Shown one piece after another: positions 17,912-25,551 of a stretch of 43,899 nucleotides of DNA. The notes under the pieces are model-generated. The model did no database searches. It saw nothing but the letters and a program-made list of their open reading frames with translations, and was not told where the DNA came from. Origin of the DNA: Spirochaetota bacterium. GTDB taxonomy: Bacteria; Spirochaetota; Spirochaetia; Treponematales; UBA12059. Position 1 is the stretch's first letter. Every line of letters begins with the position of its first letter. The translations under genes and the position numbers were made by a program. Location of the stretch: NCBI GenBank assembly GCA_020048755.1, contig JAIFMD010000060.1:1-43899 (forward strand), in the 5' to 3' direction.

Positions 17912-17936
17912 CGCCAGCAACCAACCCTCTTACAAT
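17908..17936 (+). promoter_or_regulatory. Sigma-70-type promoter of metallophosphatase/ParB-like operon
   Basis: TTGACG (17908-17913), exactly 17 nt, TACAAT (17931-17936). It overlaps the tetR stop codon and predicts a start near 17943, with a leader of about 70 nt before the metallophosphatase ATG. This is one of the best promoter matches in the window. Confidence 0.6.
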
Positions 17937-18013
17937 GCCCCGCAGATGGAATACTCCGAGATGAGGGTACCGGACAGCAGAACGGTTTTGCCCGGACACA
18001 GAAATAAAACCGC

Positions 18014-18627
18014 ATGAAGATACTGTGCGTCTCCGATCTGGTCGATCCGCTCGTCGATTCTCCGGGCATACGGGAACGGTTCACATCGTGACGGCACTGA
18101 ACAAACCGCTGCTGTTCGTGTTTGGCAACCACAACCTCAAGGACTATCACTACTACCGGCCCGCAGCTGGCACCAGACCGCCATTTCCGGTACATGATTA
18201 CAAGTATGATGCCGGCACGACCTATACGGGTTTCAAGATCCGCAGGGAATCAGGACTCATCATACTGGGGCTGGGAGGGTCACTCCGGTACAACAACGGC
18301 CTGAACCAGTACAGCCAGTCGGAGATGTGGCTACGCGTGTTCTTGCGGGTGCCCGTTCTGCTCTGGAATACGCTGGTCCACGGAAGGGCCGTAGACATCG
18401 TGCTTACCCATGCACCGCCACGTGGCATCCATGATCGCAGAGACCTGTGCCACCGCGGTTTTGATGCGTTCCTGTGGCTCATGCGCGTATGGAAGCCCCG
18501 CTATCTGGTGCATGGTCATGTGCACCTGTACGATGCCCGCGAGAGCCGGAAAGCCCGGTTCTGCGATACGACGGTCCTGAATGCCTACGGGCACTACCTG
18601 CTGGATACGGAGGCCGATCATGCCTGA
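18014..18627 (+). pseudogene. Metallophosphatase (calcineurin-like), broken by a deletion and frameshift
   Basis: Translation from the ATG at 18014 gives MKILCVSDLVDPLVDSPG, the start of a calcineurin-like phosphoesterase, but stops at 18089-18091. The rest continues in another frame from about 18084: IVTALNKPLLFVFGNHN (the GNH motif), then VHGHVHLYD (the GHxH motif). Comparing with the family, the segment between IRERF and IVTALN is too short. About 18-20 residues are missing, including the strand with the GD metal motif, and the loss is not a multiple of three. As written the protein cannot be made. The 3' end overlaps the next gene by 8 nt, a coupling that implies the ancestral gene was intact until recently, or that the gap is an assembly error. 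There is no clear Shine-Dalgarno before 18014. Confidence 0.75.
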
Positions 18628-19546
18628 CACCTTTGACGATATGGCCGCCATGGATTTTTCCCGCGCGCGTCTGGCCGAAGCGCTCTCGCACATTGGAAGC
18701 TTCATGACACCGGGCAAGCGGCAACTTCTGGCTCTGGACGAAGTCCGATCCATCCTGAAGATACGTGGTGAAGAGTACCGCGGAGTACTGCCGGTGCCGC
18801 TGGACATGATCATAGGCTCGGAGGGACGGTACCGGGATTTTGCCCGCGGTTTCCTGCCGCGACATGGCTACCTGCGCGACCGCTGGGTACGCGTCGATTC
18901 GGCCCACTACCACGACGTCATCCTTCCGCCGGTTCGTCTCTACGAACTGGGTGGCGCTTATTTCGTGCGTGACGGCAACCACCGAGTCTCGGTAGCCAAG
19001 CTCCAGGGCACGCTCGAGATTGATGCCGAGGTGGTCTCACTCAGTTCGACGATACGCATCGACAAGGGCATGAGCATGGATGACATCAGGCATGCGCTCA
19101 TCGAGTACGAGAAGAAGGAATTCTATGCCCAGACCCTGTTCGGTCAGATAACGGACGACGCGGACCTGGACTTCACGAGCCCCGGCGCCTACGACCAGAT
19201 CGTCGAACACATCCTGGTGCACAAGTACTATATGAACCAGGGCACCAAGGAAGAAATGGACTTCGTCATGGCCCTGGATTCATGGTACCGCACGGTGTAT
19301 GTGCCGATTGCCGAAACGATCAGGGCAGAACGCCTCGTTACCCGTTTCCAGGACCGCACGGTGGGTGACTTGTACCTCTACATCGTCAAGCACTGGGACG
19401 CCCTCAAGAAGCGCTACGGCATACACTACCCCGCTTCGGAAGCGGTCAAGGATTTCAACATCCGCTACGGCAAGGGTTTCTGGAAAAGCCTCGGATCCGC
19501 CATCGCCGGATTGTTCAGAAAAAAGGGACCTGCCCCTCGAAGCTGA
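18620..19546 (+). CDS. ParB-like nuclease/regulator-domain protein
   Basis: 308 aa. Residues about 45-145 resemble a ParB/Srx-type fold: RGVLPVPLDMIIGSEGRYRDF, then FVRDGNHRVSVAKLQG, where DGNHRV is the ParB-like box II. The remainder is helical with a C-terminal region ending in a basic GLFRKKG tail. Relatives occur in spirochaetes beside a metallophosphatase, and the ATG at 18620 overlaps the metallophosphatase stop by 8 nt with GGAGG upstream. It is not a chromosome-partitioning ParB: no HTH domain or parS context is seen. The ParB/Srx fold can bind or hydrolyse nucleotides (CTP in true ParB), so a nucleotide-linked role with the phosphatase is conceivable. Function unknown. It converges on dapF with 15 nt between the annotated stops. 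Confidence 0.7.
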   Translation: MPDTFDDMAAMDFSRARLAEALSHIGSFMTPGKRQLLALDEVRSILKIRGEEYRGVLPVPLDMIIGSEGRYRDFARGFLPRHGYLRDRWVRVDSAHYHDVILPPVRLYELGGAYFVRDGNHRVSVAKLQGTLEIDAEVVSLSSTIRIDKGMSMDDIRHALIEYEKKEFYAQTLFGQITDDADLDFTSPGAYDQIVEHILVHKYYMNQGTKEEMDFVMALDSWYRTVYVPIAETIRAERLVTRFQDRTVGDLYLYIVKHWDALKKRYGIHYPASEAVKDFNIRYGKGFWKSLGSAIAGLFRKKGPAPRS

Positions 19547-19561
19547 CGAAGGCCGGCCCGG

Positions 19562-20374
19562 TCAGGGACAGGCGCGGAGCCGTCCATGCACCAGGACGAC
19601 GGTGACGGGCGGATCCGCAAGGCCGTTACGCCAGCGGACGAGCGCGCTGGAGGTAGACCCGGTGCCGCAGGCAAGCGTCTCGGCCTCGACGCCGCGCTCG
19701 AAGGTGCGTACGAAGAGGCGCTTGCCGCGCAACTCGGTGAAGTTGGCGTTGACGCCTTTTGCGCCAAAGTCGGCATGGTGCCTCACGGCCTGCCCGAGCG
19801 TCTCCAGTGGTACCGCGTCAATGTCCGCAAAGGCCTGGCTGCCATCGCTGTCCAGAATGGCACCGATATCGATCACGAAATGCAGGCTGCCCACGTCGAC
19901 GAAACGGCCGCACAGGGTCAGGTCGCCCACGCGGATGGTGCGCGGCTCATCCATGCGGAACCGGGGATCAAGCTCGAAGCGCGCCTGGCCTTCCGCCAGG
20001 GAGACGCCAGCGTAATCGGCACCCGCGAAGCGGAAGCGTATACGTTCACCCGCCCGCACCAGGCCGAGTGTCCGGGCACGCTCGATTGCGCAGCGGGCCC
20101 CGTTGCCGCAGAGCATGCCGCCCGAGCCGTCGGCGTTGTAGAAGTCAACCTCGAAGGCAAACCCGCCCGTGCCTGGCGTCATTATCATCAGCCCATCGGC
20201 ACCGATGCCGTAGCGCCTGTCGCACAGCCTGACGATCACGTCGCTGCTCAACGGGGCATGGGTCGCGAGTTCCAGATCGTCAGCCTGTACCACGATGAAG
20301 TCGTTGCCCGCGCCGCAGAGTTTGGCGAACGGGAGCGTTGCTTTTGTACTACTCATAGATACAGAGTTTGCCAT
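19562..20374 (-). CDS. dapF: Diaminopimelate epimerase, C-terminus frameshifted
   Basis: DapF converts LL- to meso-diaminopimelate for lysine and peptidoglycan synthesis. KLCGAGNDFIVV, the first catalytic Cys in MLCGNGARC, and the second in LACGTGS are all present, so the catalytic core is intact. After PPVTVVLVHG the frame ends early (RLRACP, stop). In another minus-strand frame, just downstream, TAPRLSLTGPAFVSFEGQV is clearly the missing DapF C-terminus (the usual TGPA...FEG motif), overlapping the 3' end of the ParB-like gene. A short deletion at about 19580-19595 therefore shifted the frame. For a normally essential gene, a sequencing or assembly error is a serious possibility. The start is uncertain: ATG at 20372-20374 or 20354-20356, neither with a good ribosome site. 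Confidence 0.85.
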   Translation of the reverse strand: MANSVSMSSTKATLPFAKLCGAGNDFIVVQADDLELATHAPLSSDVIVRLCDRRYGIGADGLMIMTPGTGGFAFEVDFYNADGSGGMLCGNGARCAIERARTLGLVRAGERIRFRFAGADYAGVSLAEGQARFELDPRFRMDEPRTIRVGDLTLCGRFVDVGSLHFVIDIGAILDSDGSQAFADIDAVPLETLGQAVRHHADFGAKGVNANFTELRGKRLFVRTFERGVEAETLACGTGSTSSALVRWRNGLADPPVTVVLVHGRLRACP

Positions 20375-20544
20375 GCGTATAACTATATAGAAGGTTTGAT
20401 GGCTGCGGAAGCACTCGACCACAAATCCGGACTCATAGATTGATACTCACTCCGCCTTGGATCCTGTTGCACCAGGAAACGCGGAAAAATTATTGGCATT
20501 CTCAAAATGGATTTTCAATGTTACAGTATATATGAAAATATAAA

Positions 20545-20562
20545 TATATAGTCGACTATATA
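20545..20562. promoter_or_regulatory. 18-bp palindrome upstream of the dihydroorotate-dehydrogenase-like gene
   Basis: TATATAGTCGACTATATA is a perfect palindrome 14 nt before the GGAGG ribosome site and 24 nt before the GTG start. It lies in a very AT-rich stretch (20505-20570) that probably holds the promoter, but I cannot choose -35/-10 boxes. It may be an operator, or in RNA a hairpin close to the ribosome site. Confidence 0.45.
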
Positions 20563-20586
20563 GATAAGCTATAGAGGAGGACCTAC

Positions 20587-21573
20587 GTGGCCACTATCGA
20601 AACAACGTTTCTTGGGCTTGCATTGCAGAGTCCGATCATCGTCGGAAGCAGCAGCCTGACGGGACAGGCCAGGACTATCGCGGAACTAGCGAAAGCGGGA
20701 GCAGGGGCGGTGGTCCTGAAATCCCTGTTCGAGGAGCAAATCCTGAACGAGGCAGCCCGGGAAGCCGGCAGGGGGGGCGTGGTCTACGGACACGATGACC
20801 TCGATGGTTTCGTCTCGTACTACACTAAGAAGCACTCGATAAGCGAGTACATCGGGTTGATCAAGGCCAGCAAGGCAGCCAGCCCCATTCCGGTCATTGC
20901 AAGTATCAACGCAATCAGCAATGGTGAATGGAAGAGCATAGCCTCCGAGATCGCTGCGGCCGGGGCTGATGCGCTCCAGCTCAACTTGTTCGTGAACCCC
21001 TTCGATGAAAATCGAAGCGCGGACCAACTTGAAGCTCTCTATACGGATATCGTCCGGAGCGTCAAGGCTGTGTGTTCCATCCCGCTGGCCGCGAAGATCG
21101 GTCCCTACTTCACCGCAATCCCGCGCATGGTCAGGGCGCTCGCACAAGCCGGAGCGGACAGTGTCATACTCTTCAACCGCTACCAGAGCCCTGACATTGA
21201 CATCGACAAGCTGGCTTTCCACACGGCTCCAGCCATCAGCTCGGCGGGCGAATACGTCCAGGCCCTGCGCTGGGTATCGCTCGTTTCCGGCTCTGCCGGC
21301 GTTCCCGTCATCGGTGCCACGGGCATCCATGACGACCAGGCGCTCATAAAGATGCTGCTGGCAGGCTCACCGGCTGTAGAGGTGGTCAGCACCGTGCTCC
21401 GCAACGGCCACAAGCAGATTGGCGCCATGAACAAGGGCCTGTCCGACTGGATGGATGCCCACGGGTACACCAGCATCGCAGCCTTCAGGGGAGCAATGGC
21501 AGGCAAGGCACCCGCGGACCGCGCTTCGCTGGAACGGTTCCAGTACATCAAGACCTTCGGTGATGCAAACTGA
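20587..21573 (+). CDS. Dihydroorotate-dehydrogenase-like FMN oxidoreductase
   Basis: 328 aa TIM barrel of the class 1 DHOD/dihydropyrimidine-dehydrogenase family. It begins IETTFLGLALQSPIIVGSSSLTG (substrate/FMN entry), has NLFVNPFDENR in place of the usual NxSCPN segment, LAAKIGPYFT (the Lys under FMN), and GVPVIGATGIHDDQ plus AVEVVSTVLRNG at the phosphate site. The catalytic base Cys/Ser region is altered, with no Cys in the NLFVNP loop. No pyrimidine-biosynthesis genes are near, so true PyrD function is doubtful; 'dihydroorotate dehydrogenase-like' is safer. The start is a GTG with GGAGG 6 nt upstream. A palindrome lies just before it. It is 76 nt upstream of the mbx-like operon on the same strand; co-transcription is possible but unproven. 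Confidence 0.75.
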   Translation: MATIETTFLGLALQSPIIVGSSSLTGQARTIAELAKAGAGAVVLKSLFEEQILNEAAREAGRGGVVYGHDDLDGFVSYYTKKHSISEYIGLIKASKAASPIPVIASINAISNGEWKSIASEIAAAGADALQLNLFVNPFDENRSADQLEALYTDIVRSVKAVCSIPLAAKIGPYFTAIPRMVRALAQAGADSVILFNRYQSPDIDIDKLAFHTAPAISSAGEYVQALRWVSLVSGSAGVPVIGATGIHDDQALIKMLLAGSPAVEVVSTVLRNGHKQIGAMNKGLSDWMDAHGYTSIAAFRGAMAGKAPADRASLERFQYIKTFGDAN

Positions 21574-21595
21574 TGGATTCACACACTGATCTATT

Positions 21596-21612
21596 TTGGA
21601 TGCGCAATCCAA
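21596..21612 (+). promoter_or_regulatory. Inverted repeat upstream of the mbx-like operon
   Basis: TTGGAT-GCGCA-ATCCAA, a 6-bp perfect inverted repeat with a 5-nt centre, 38 nt before the first mbx-like start codon. It could be a repressor site or a small leader hairpin. No convincing -10 box accompanies it. Confidence 0.3.
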
Positions 21613-21649
21613 TACATATAGATACTCGAACTCTATGACAGGGGGCTCC

Positions 21650-22147
21650 ATGAAATCGAGAAACGGACTGCCTTTCCTCATCGCCGCGCTTGCCGCCGTC
21701 TGGCTGCTGGTAACCTCGAGTGTGCGGCTGGATGAACTGGCCGTCGGGGCACTCGCGGTGCTGGTCGTAGCGCTGGCAGTGAGGAAACTATCCGGCGTTT
21801 TTGCCGGGATACGCTTTACACCCAGGTCCGCGGCCTTTGCGGTCGTCTATGTGCTCATCTTCCTCAGGGAGCTGGTCAAGGCAAACCTGGATGTTGCATT
21901 GCGGGTTCTGAACCCGGCCCTGCCTATCAGGCCAGGCATCGTTGAAGTCAGAACCGGGATGAAGTCTCCCCTGGGCAAGCTGTTGCTGGCCAACTCCATC
22001 ACGCTGACGCCCGGCACGCTGACGCTGGACGTGCAGGAAGACCGGATGTACATCCACTGGATCGATGTGAAGGGGCAGGATATAGAAGGCGCGACGAAAG
22101 CCATAGTCACCGCCTTTGAAGGCACGCTCAAGGAGGTGGTTGAATGA
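21650..22147 (+). CDS. mbxA: MrpE/MbxA-like antiporter subunit
   Basis: 165 aa. N-terminal hydrophobic helices (LPFLIAALAAVWLLVTSSV and AVGALAVLVVALAV) and AFAVVYVLIFLRELVKANLDVALRVL, then the cytosolic PLGKLLLANSITLTPGTLTLDV, the hallmark of MrpE/MnhE. In Mrp antiporters and in Mbh/Mbx complexes this subunit sits in the Na+/H+ antiporter module. The start ATG (21650) is used because the hydrophobic N-terminus begins there with GGGGG just upstream. Its stop overlaps the next start (ATGA). First of thirteen co-directional genes; by position it matches MbxA. Confidence 0.9.
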   Translation: MKSRNGLPFLIAALAAVWLLVTSSVRLDELAVGALAVLVVALAVRKLSGVFAGIRFTPRSAAFAVVYVLIFLRELVKANLDVALRVLNPALPIRPGIVEVRTGMKSPLGKLLLANSITLTPGTLTLDVQEDRMYIHWIDVKGQDIEGATKAIVTAFEGTLKEVVE

Positions 22148-22398
22148 TCCTGACCATTTCGCTGGCCCTGATGGGCCTCGCAGCGCTCCTGACCATCATC
22201 CGCCTGCTCCGCGGCCCTTCGGCCTTTGACAGGCTCGTCGCATCCGATGTACTCGCGGTGATCTCCACGGCCTTCCTCGCCGTATTCAGCGTCATGTCGG
22301 ACACGGTGTTTTTCATGGATGTAGGAATCGTCAACATCATCCTGGGCTTCATCGGCGTGGTGATGATAGCCCGCTTCCTCCAGGGGGTCATGAAATGA
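22144..22398 (+). CDS. mbxB: MrpF/MbxB-like antiporter subunit
   Basis: 84 aa, three membrane helices. The conserved RLLRGPSAFDRLVASDVLAV loop between helices 1 and 2 identifies MrpF/MnhF. In Mrp and Mbh-type complexes MrpF packs with MrpG and is thought to take part in Na+ transport. The start overlaps mbxA by 4 nt and its end overlaps mbxC by 4 nt, so translation is coupled. Confidence 0.93.
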   Translation: MILTISLALMGLAALLTIIRLLRGPSAFDRLVASDVLAVISTAFLAVFSVMSDTVFFMDVGIVNIILGFIGVVMIARFLQGVMK

Positions 22399-22718
22399 CG
22401 ATAGTCGGCAATTTTTTCATCCTTCTGGGCAGCGCCTTCCTGGTACTCGGCGGGCTCGGGCTCCTGCGGATGCCAGATGTGTACAACCGGCTGCAGGCGG
22501 GCACAAAAGCTTCGACGCTCGGTGCGATGAGTGTGCTGTTGGGCAGCGCCTTCCTGGCTCCTGGCATCGCGACTAAAGCGGTGCTCGTCATAGCGTTCAT
22601 AGCCCTGGCCAACCCCATATCCTCGAGCACCATAGGACGGAGTGCCTACAAGGCAGGCGTACCGCTGGCGCCCGTAAGTGTGCGGGACGACCTTAAAGAC
22701 AAGGAGAGCAACGCATGA
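22395..22718 (+). CDS. mbxC: MrpG/MbxC-like antiporter subunit
   Basis: 107 aa, three membrane helices. GLLRMPDVYNRLQAGTKASTLG is the MrpG/MnhG signature loop, and ANPISSSTIGRSAYKAG the conserved C-terminal segment. A component of the Na+/H+ antiporter module, with MrpE and MrpF. Overlaps both neighbours by ATGA. Its C-terminal tail is short and charged. Confidence 0.93.
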   Translation: MTIVGNFFILLGSAFLVLGGLGLLRMPDVYNRLQAGTKASTLGAMSVLLGSAFLAPGIATKAVLVIAFIALANPISSSTIGRSAYKAGVPLAPVSVRDDLKDKESNA

Positions 22719-23035
22719 CGACCTGGATCGTACTTTTCATCAGCGTACTCCTGATCACCATGGCCCTGGCCGCGGTATTCAGCCGCTCGCTTGCCTCGGC
22801 GGTAATCATACTGTCCACCCTGAGCCTCTTCGCTGCGCTGCTGTTTGTGCTGGTCGCAGCTCCCGATGTGGCCATAACCGAGGCAGCCATAGGCTCGGCG
22901 CTGACCACGGTGGTCTTTGTGCTGGCCCTGTACCGCACCAAGGATGCACCGTCCGCCGACAGCCGCTCGCCCAAGAACATGGCCGACGAAAGCGGAAATG
23001 CGGCCAGATCAGTGCAGGAGGTGCCTCATGCGTAA
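22715..23035 (+). CDS. mbxD: MbxD-like (DUF4040) membrane subunit
   Basis: 106 aa with about three helices. LLFVLVAAPDVAITEAAIGSALTTVVFVLAL is the DUF4040 signature that in Mrp systems is found at the C-terminal part of MrpA and in Mbh/Mbx as a separate subunit D. The conserved APDVAxTEAAIG contains the glutamate considered important for ion movement. The last 30 residues are a hydrophilic cytosolic tail. It overlaps mbxC by 4 nt and the next gene by 8 nt. Confidence 0.9.
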   Translation: MTTWIVLFISVLLITMALAAVFSRSLASAVIILSTLSLFAALLFVLVAAPDVAITEAAIGSALTTVVFVLALYRTKDAPSADSRSPKNMADESGNAARSVQEVPHA

Positions 23036-23762
23036 ACTCACCGGACTGCTCCTGATGGGCGGGTTCGTGCTGTACCTGGTTGCGCTGGTTCCCGGCATGT
23101 TTGCGCCGGAAACGCCGGTCTCCCTCGAATCAATAGGCAAGGACATCATCGCGACGACGGAGCGTGTAAGCGGCTCGGCCAATGTGGTTACCGCCATCGT
23201 AGTACAGTACCGCGGCCTCGACACCCTGGGCGAGGTGACGGTGCTGTTCGTAAGTGCCCTCGGAGTCGCCATCCTCGCATCGGGCTTCAAGGACAATGTA
23301 TTCAAGACAATGTTCGCGGCCGACGACGGCGGTTTCGTGCTGCAGTATGGGGGACGGTTCCTCATGCCCTTCATCGTGCTCATAGGCGTGTACATCATAG
23401 CCCATGGACACCTGTCACCCGGAGGCGGTTTTCCGGGCGGTGTGCTCATAGCCACGGCGGTGTTCATCGTCATCCTGACCGGTGAATCGGTGAAAATACC
23501 GCACCGCCTGCTGTCACTGCTTGAAGGAGCCGCGGGGCTGGGCTTCATAGGCCTCGGCGCGCTTGGCTTTCTGGGTGCGGATCAATCCTTCCTTGCAAAC
23601 ACCTTGCCCAAAGGCGAATTCATGACCCTGTTCAGCGCGGGCTTCATACCCTTCATCTACGCGATGGTGGGCATCAAGGTAGCAAGCGAACTGACCACCG
23701 TGGTCGCGGTCCTTACGCAGGCTCCGCACCATGACACTGCAAAGGAAGAGGGGCGCCCATGA
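23028..23762 (+). CDS. mbxF: MrpB/MbxF-like subunit with N-terminal MbhE-like part
   Basis: 244 aa, so about 100 residues longer than a plain MrpB. The first part (residues 1-95, ANVVTAIVVQYRGLDTLGEVTVLFVSALGVAIL) is the MbhE-like region seen at the end of MrpA. The second (from about 105, RFLMPFIVLIGVYIIAHGHLSPGGGFPGGVLIATAVF) is the MnhB signature. Mbh has these as two genes, Mbx has a single F gene, which fits the Mbx layout here. It has about seven or eight helices. The ATG at 23028 has GGAGG upstream and overlaps mbxD by 8 nt; an earlier in-frame ATG (22917) lies inside mbxD and is not used. It overlaps mbxG by 4 nt. Confidence 0.9.
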   Translation: MRKLTGLLLMGGFVLYLVALVPGMFAPETPVSLESIGKDIIATTERVSGSANVVTAIVVQYRGLDTLGEVTVLFVSALGVAILASGFKDNVFKTMFAADDGGFVLQYGGRFLMPFIVLIGVYIIAHGHLSPGGGFPGGVLIATAVFIVILTGESVKIPHRLLSLLEGAAGLGFIGLGALGFLGADQSFLANTLPKGEFMTLFSAGFIPFIYAMVGIKVASELTTVVAVLTQAPHHDTAKEEGRP

Positions 23763-24112
23763 TCAGCACGGCCCAGATTCTGTACGGTACCTCGTTCGCG
23801 CTCATCATCATCGGCCTGTACGCGGTGCTGAGCCAGCGCAACCTGATACGCATCGTCATCGGCCTCAACGTGGCGGATGTCGGCATCAACATACTCCTCG
23901 TAACGCTCGGCTACATTGAAGGTGGCCGGGTACCCATATTCGCGCCGGGCCAGCCGACGACAAACTGGGTGGATCCCGTACCGGCGGCCCTCGTACTGAC
24001 GGCCATCGTCATCGGCTTCGGTGTAACGGCGCTGATGCTCACCCTTGTCATGCGCCTCTATGCCAAGTACGGCACCATCGACGCATCGCGCATCCGGGGG
24101 CTCAAATGGTAA
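23759..24112 (+). CDS. mbxG: MrpC/MbxG-like (NuoK-type) subunit
   Basis: 117 aa with three helices, homologous to NuoK and MrpC/MnhC. It contains ALIIIGLYAVLSQRNLIRIVIGLNVADVGINILLV, and DPVPAALVLTAIVIGFGVTALMLTLVMRL, the typical third helix. The carboxylates of complex I NuoK helix 2 are only partly kept, with an Asp in GLNVADVGIN. Part of the ion path joining antiporter and electron-transfer arms. Overlaps both neighbours (4 and 7 nt). Confidence 0.93.
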   Translation: MISTAQILYGTSFALIIIGLYAVLSQRNLIRIVIGLNVADVGINILLVTLGYIEGGRVPIFAPGQPTTNWVDPVPAALVLTAIVIGFGVTALMLTLVMRLYAKYGTIDASRIRGLKW

Positions 24113-25542
24113 GCCCGATGCTTTTCATCATCGCCCCCCTCGCGGCAGCCTTCCTCATGATCTTCATCAACAGGCGCGGTGCAGCGCTCGCACTCTCGCT
24201 GCTGACACCCGCGGGCCTGGCAATACTGGGTGTCTCATGGCTGCCGGCAACGCTGGTACGGGCACAGCCCATCGTGGTGGCCTCGATCAAGGCACCGCTG
24301 GGCATACCGCTGAGCCTCGACGCGCTGGGAGCGGGCATGGCCATCCTCGTGGCCGTAAGCTCCGTCCTCATCGTGCTGTATTCGTCGTCCTACATACACA
24401 GGGGACATCACGAAGTGCGATATTACGCAGTGGTGATGATACTCCTGACCTCAGCCTTTGGCCTGGTGCTGACGCGGGACATCTTCAACCTGTTCGTGTT
24501 CTTCGAGATACTCTGCATCTCCTCCTACATACTCGTATCCTGGGAGCAGAGCGGCGCGGCCCTCGAGGCGTCGTTCAAGTACATGGTGCTCGGTTCCATC
24601 GGTTCGACCTTCCTGCTCGTATCGATAGCCCTGGCCTACAAGGCCGCAGGAAGCCTCGCGATGGCCGACATAGCCGTAGCCTTCGATTCAGCTCCCAGAG
24701 GCTACGTGATCATGGCCGCTGTAACCTTCCTCTTCGGAGTGGGTGTTGAAGCGGCCATCTTCCCGGTCAATTCATGGCTGCCCGATGCCCACTCGTCTGC
24801 CCCCAGTTCGATCAGTGCGATACTGTCCGGTTTCGTCATAGAACTGGCCCTCGTCGTAACGTTCCGGGTGCTCAACACGGTATTCGCGGCTGTAGACGTG
24901 CTGCCGCTGCTGCAAATCATAGCGATTGCAGGCGTCCTGGTCGGCGAGTTCTCGGCCTTTGGCCAGAAAGACCTCAAGCGCATGCTGGCGTATTCCAGCA
25001 TCAGCCAGATAGGCATCATGCTGTTCGCGCTCTCTCTGGGCAGCACGGCGGGTGCCCAGGCGGGGCTGTCGCACCTGCTGATGCACGCCGGCGCAAAATC
25101 GGCGCTGTTCCTGATCGCAGGCTACTTCATACTGCGCACGGGCAGCAGGCTGATAGATGACTACACGGGCCTGGGTTATCGCATGCCGGTCTCGGCGGCC
25201 CTGTTCGGACTGGCGGCCCTGTCGCTCGTTGGCGCACCACCGTTGTTCGGTTTCTTTACCAAGTTCCAGATACTCGCGGCTGCCGCCGCAACCGGAGGGG
25301 GCCTGGCCTGGTTCGGCATAGCCAGCATCCTGTCCGGCACCGTGCTCGAGGCGGTCTACCTGTTCCGGGTCATCCGGGTGCTGTTCGCGCAGCCGGCTGA
25401 ACGTTCCCGAGTCGAGATGGACCTGCCGGCCCTCGTTTCGGTGGCGCTGTTTACCGCTCTGGTCGTGTTCGGAGCGTTGCTCCTGCCGTCCTTGTCGTCA
25501 ATGATCGGCCCGATCGCCGACGGGCTTGCGACCCTGCACTGA
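24106..25542 (+). CDS. mbxH: MrpD/NuoM-like antiporter subunit, MbxH position
   Basis: 478 aa, about 14 membrane helices of the Mrp/Nuo antiporter family. E134 (NLFVFFEILCISSY) matches the TM5 glutamate. K is kept in GAKSALFLIAGY and in LFGFFTKFQIL. However, the TM7 lysine that normally precedes the FPxHxWLPDAH motif is Glu (VGVEAAIFPVNSWLPDAH, E215), and the TM8 lysine (the GLLLK position) is Glu (SGFVIELALV, E246). In a proton/Na+ channel such changes alter the charge pattern; they may be the rule in Mbx-type subunits or specific to this lineage. Overlaps mbxG by 7 nt; the next gene follows after 9 nt. Confidence 0.93.
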   Translation: MVSPMLFIIAPLAAAFLMIFINRRGAALALSLLTPAGLAILGVSWLPATLVRAQPIVVASIKAPLGIPLSLDALGAGMAILVAVSSVLIVLYSSSYIHRGHHEVRYYAVVMILLTSAFGLVLTRDIFNLFVFFEILCISSYILVSWEQSGAALEASFKYMVLGSIGSTFLLVSIALAYKAAGSLAMADIAVAFDSAPRGYVIMAAVTFLFGVGVEAAIFPVNSWLPDAHSSAPSSISAILSGFVIELALVVTFRVLNTVFAAVDVLPLLQIIAIAGVLVGEFSAFGQKDLKRMLAYSSISQIGIMLFALSLGSTAGAQAGLSHLLMHAGAKSALFLIAGYFILRTGSRLIDDYTGLGYRMPVSAALFGLAALSLVGAPPLFGFFTKFQILAAAAATGGGLAWFGIASILSGTVLEAVYLFRVIRVLFAQPAERSRVEMDLPALVSVALFTALVVFGALLLPSLSSMIGPIADGLATLH

Positions 25543-25551
25543 TAGGAAGGT

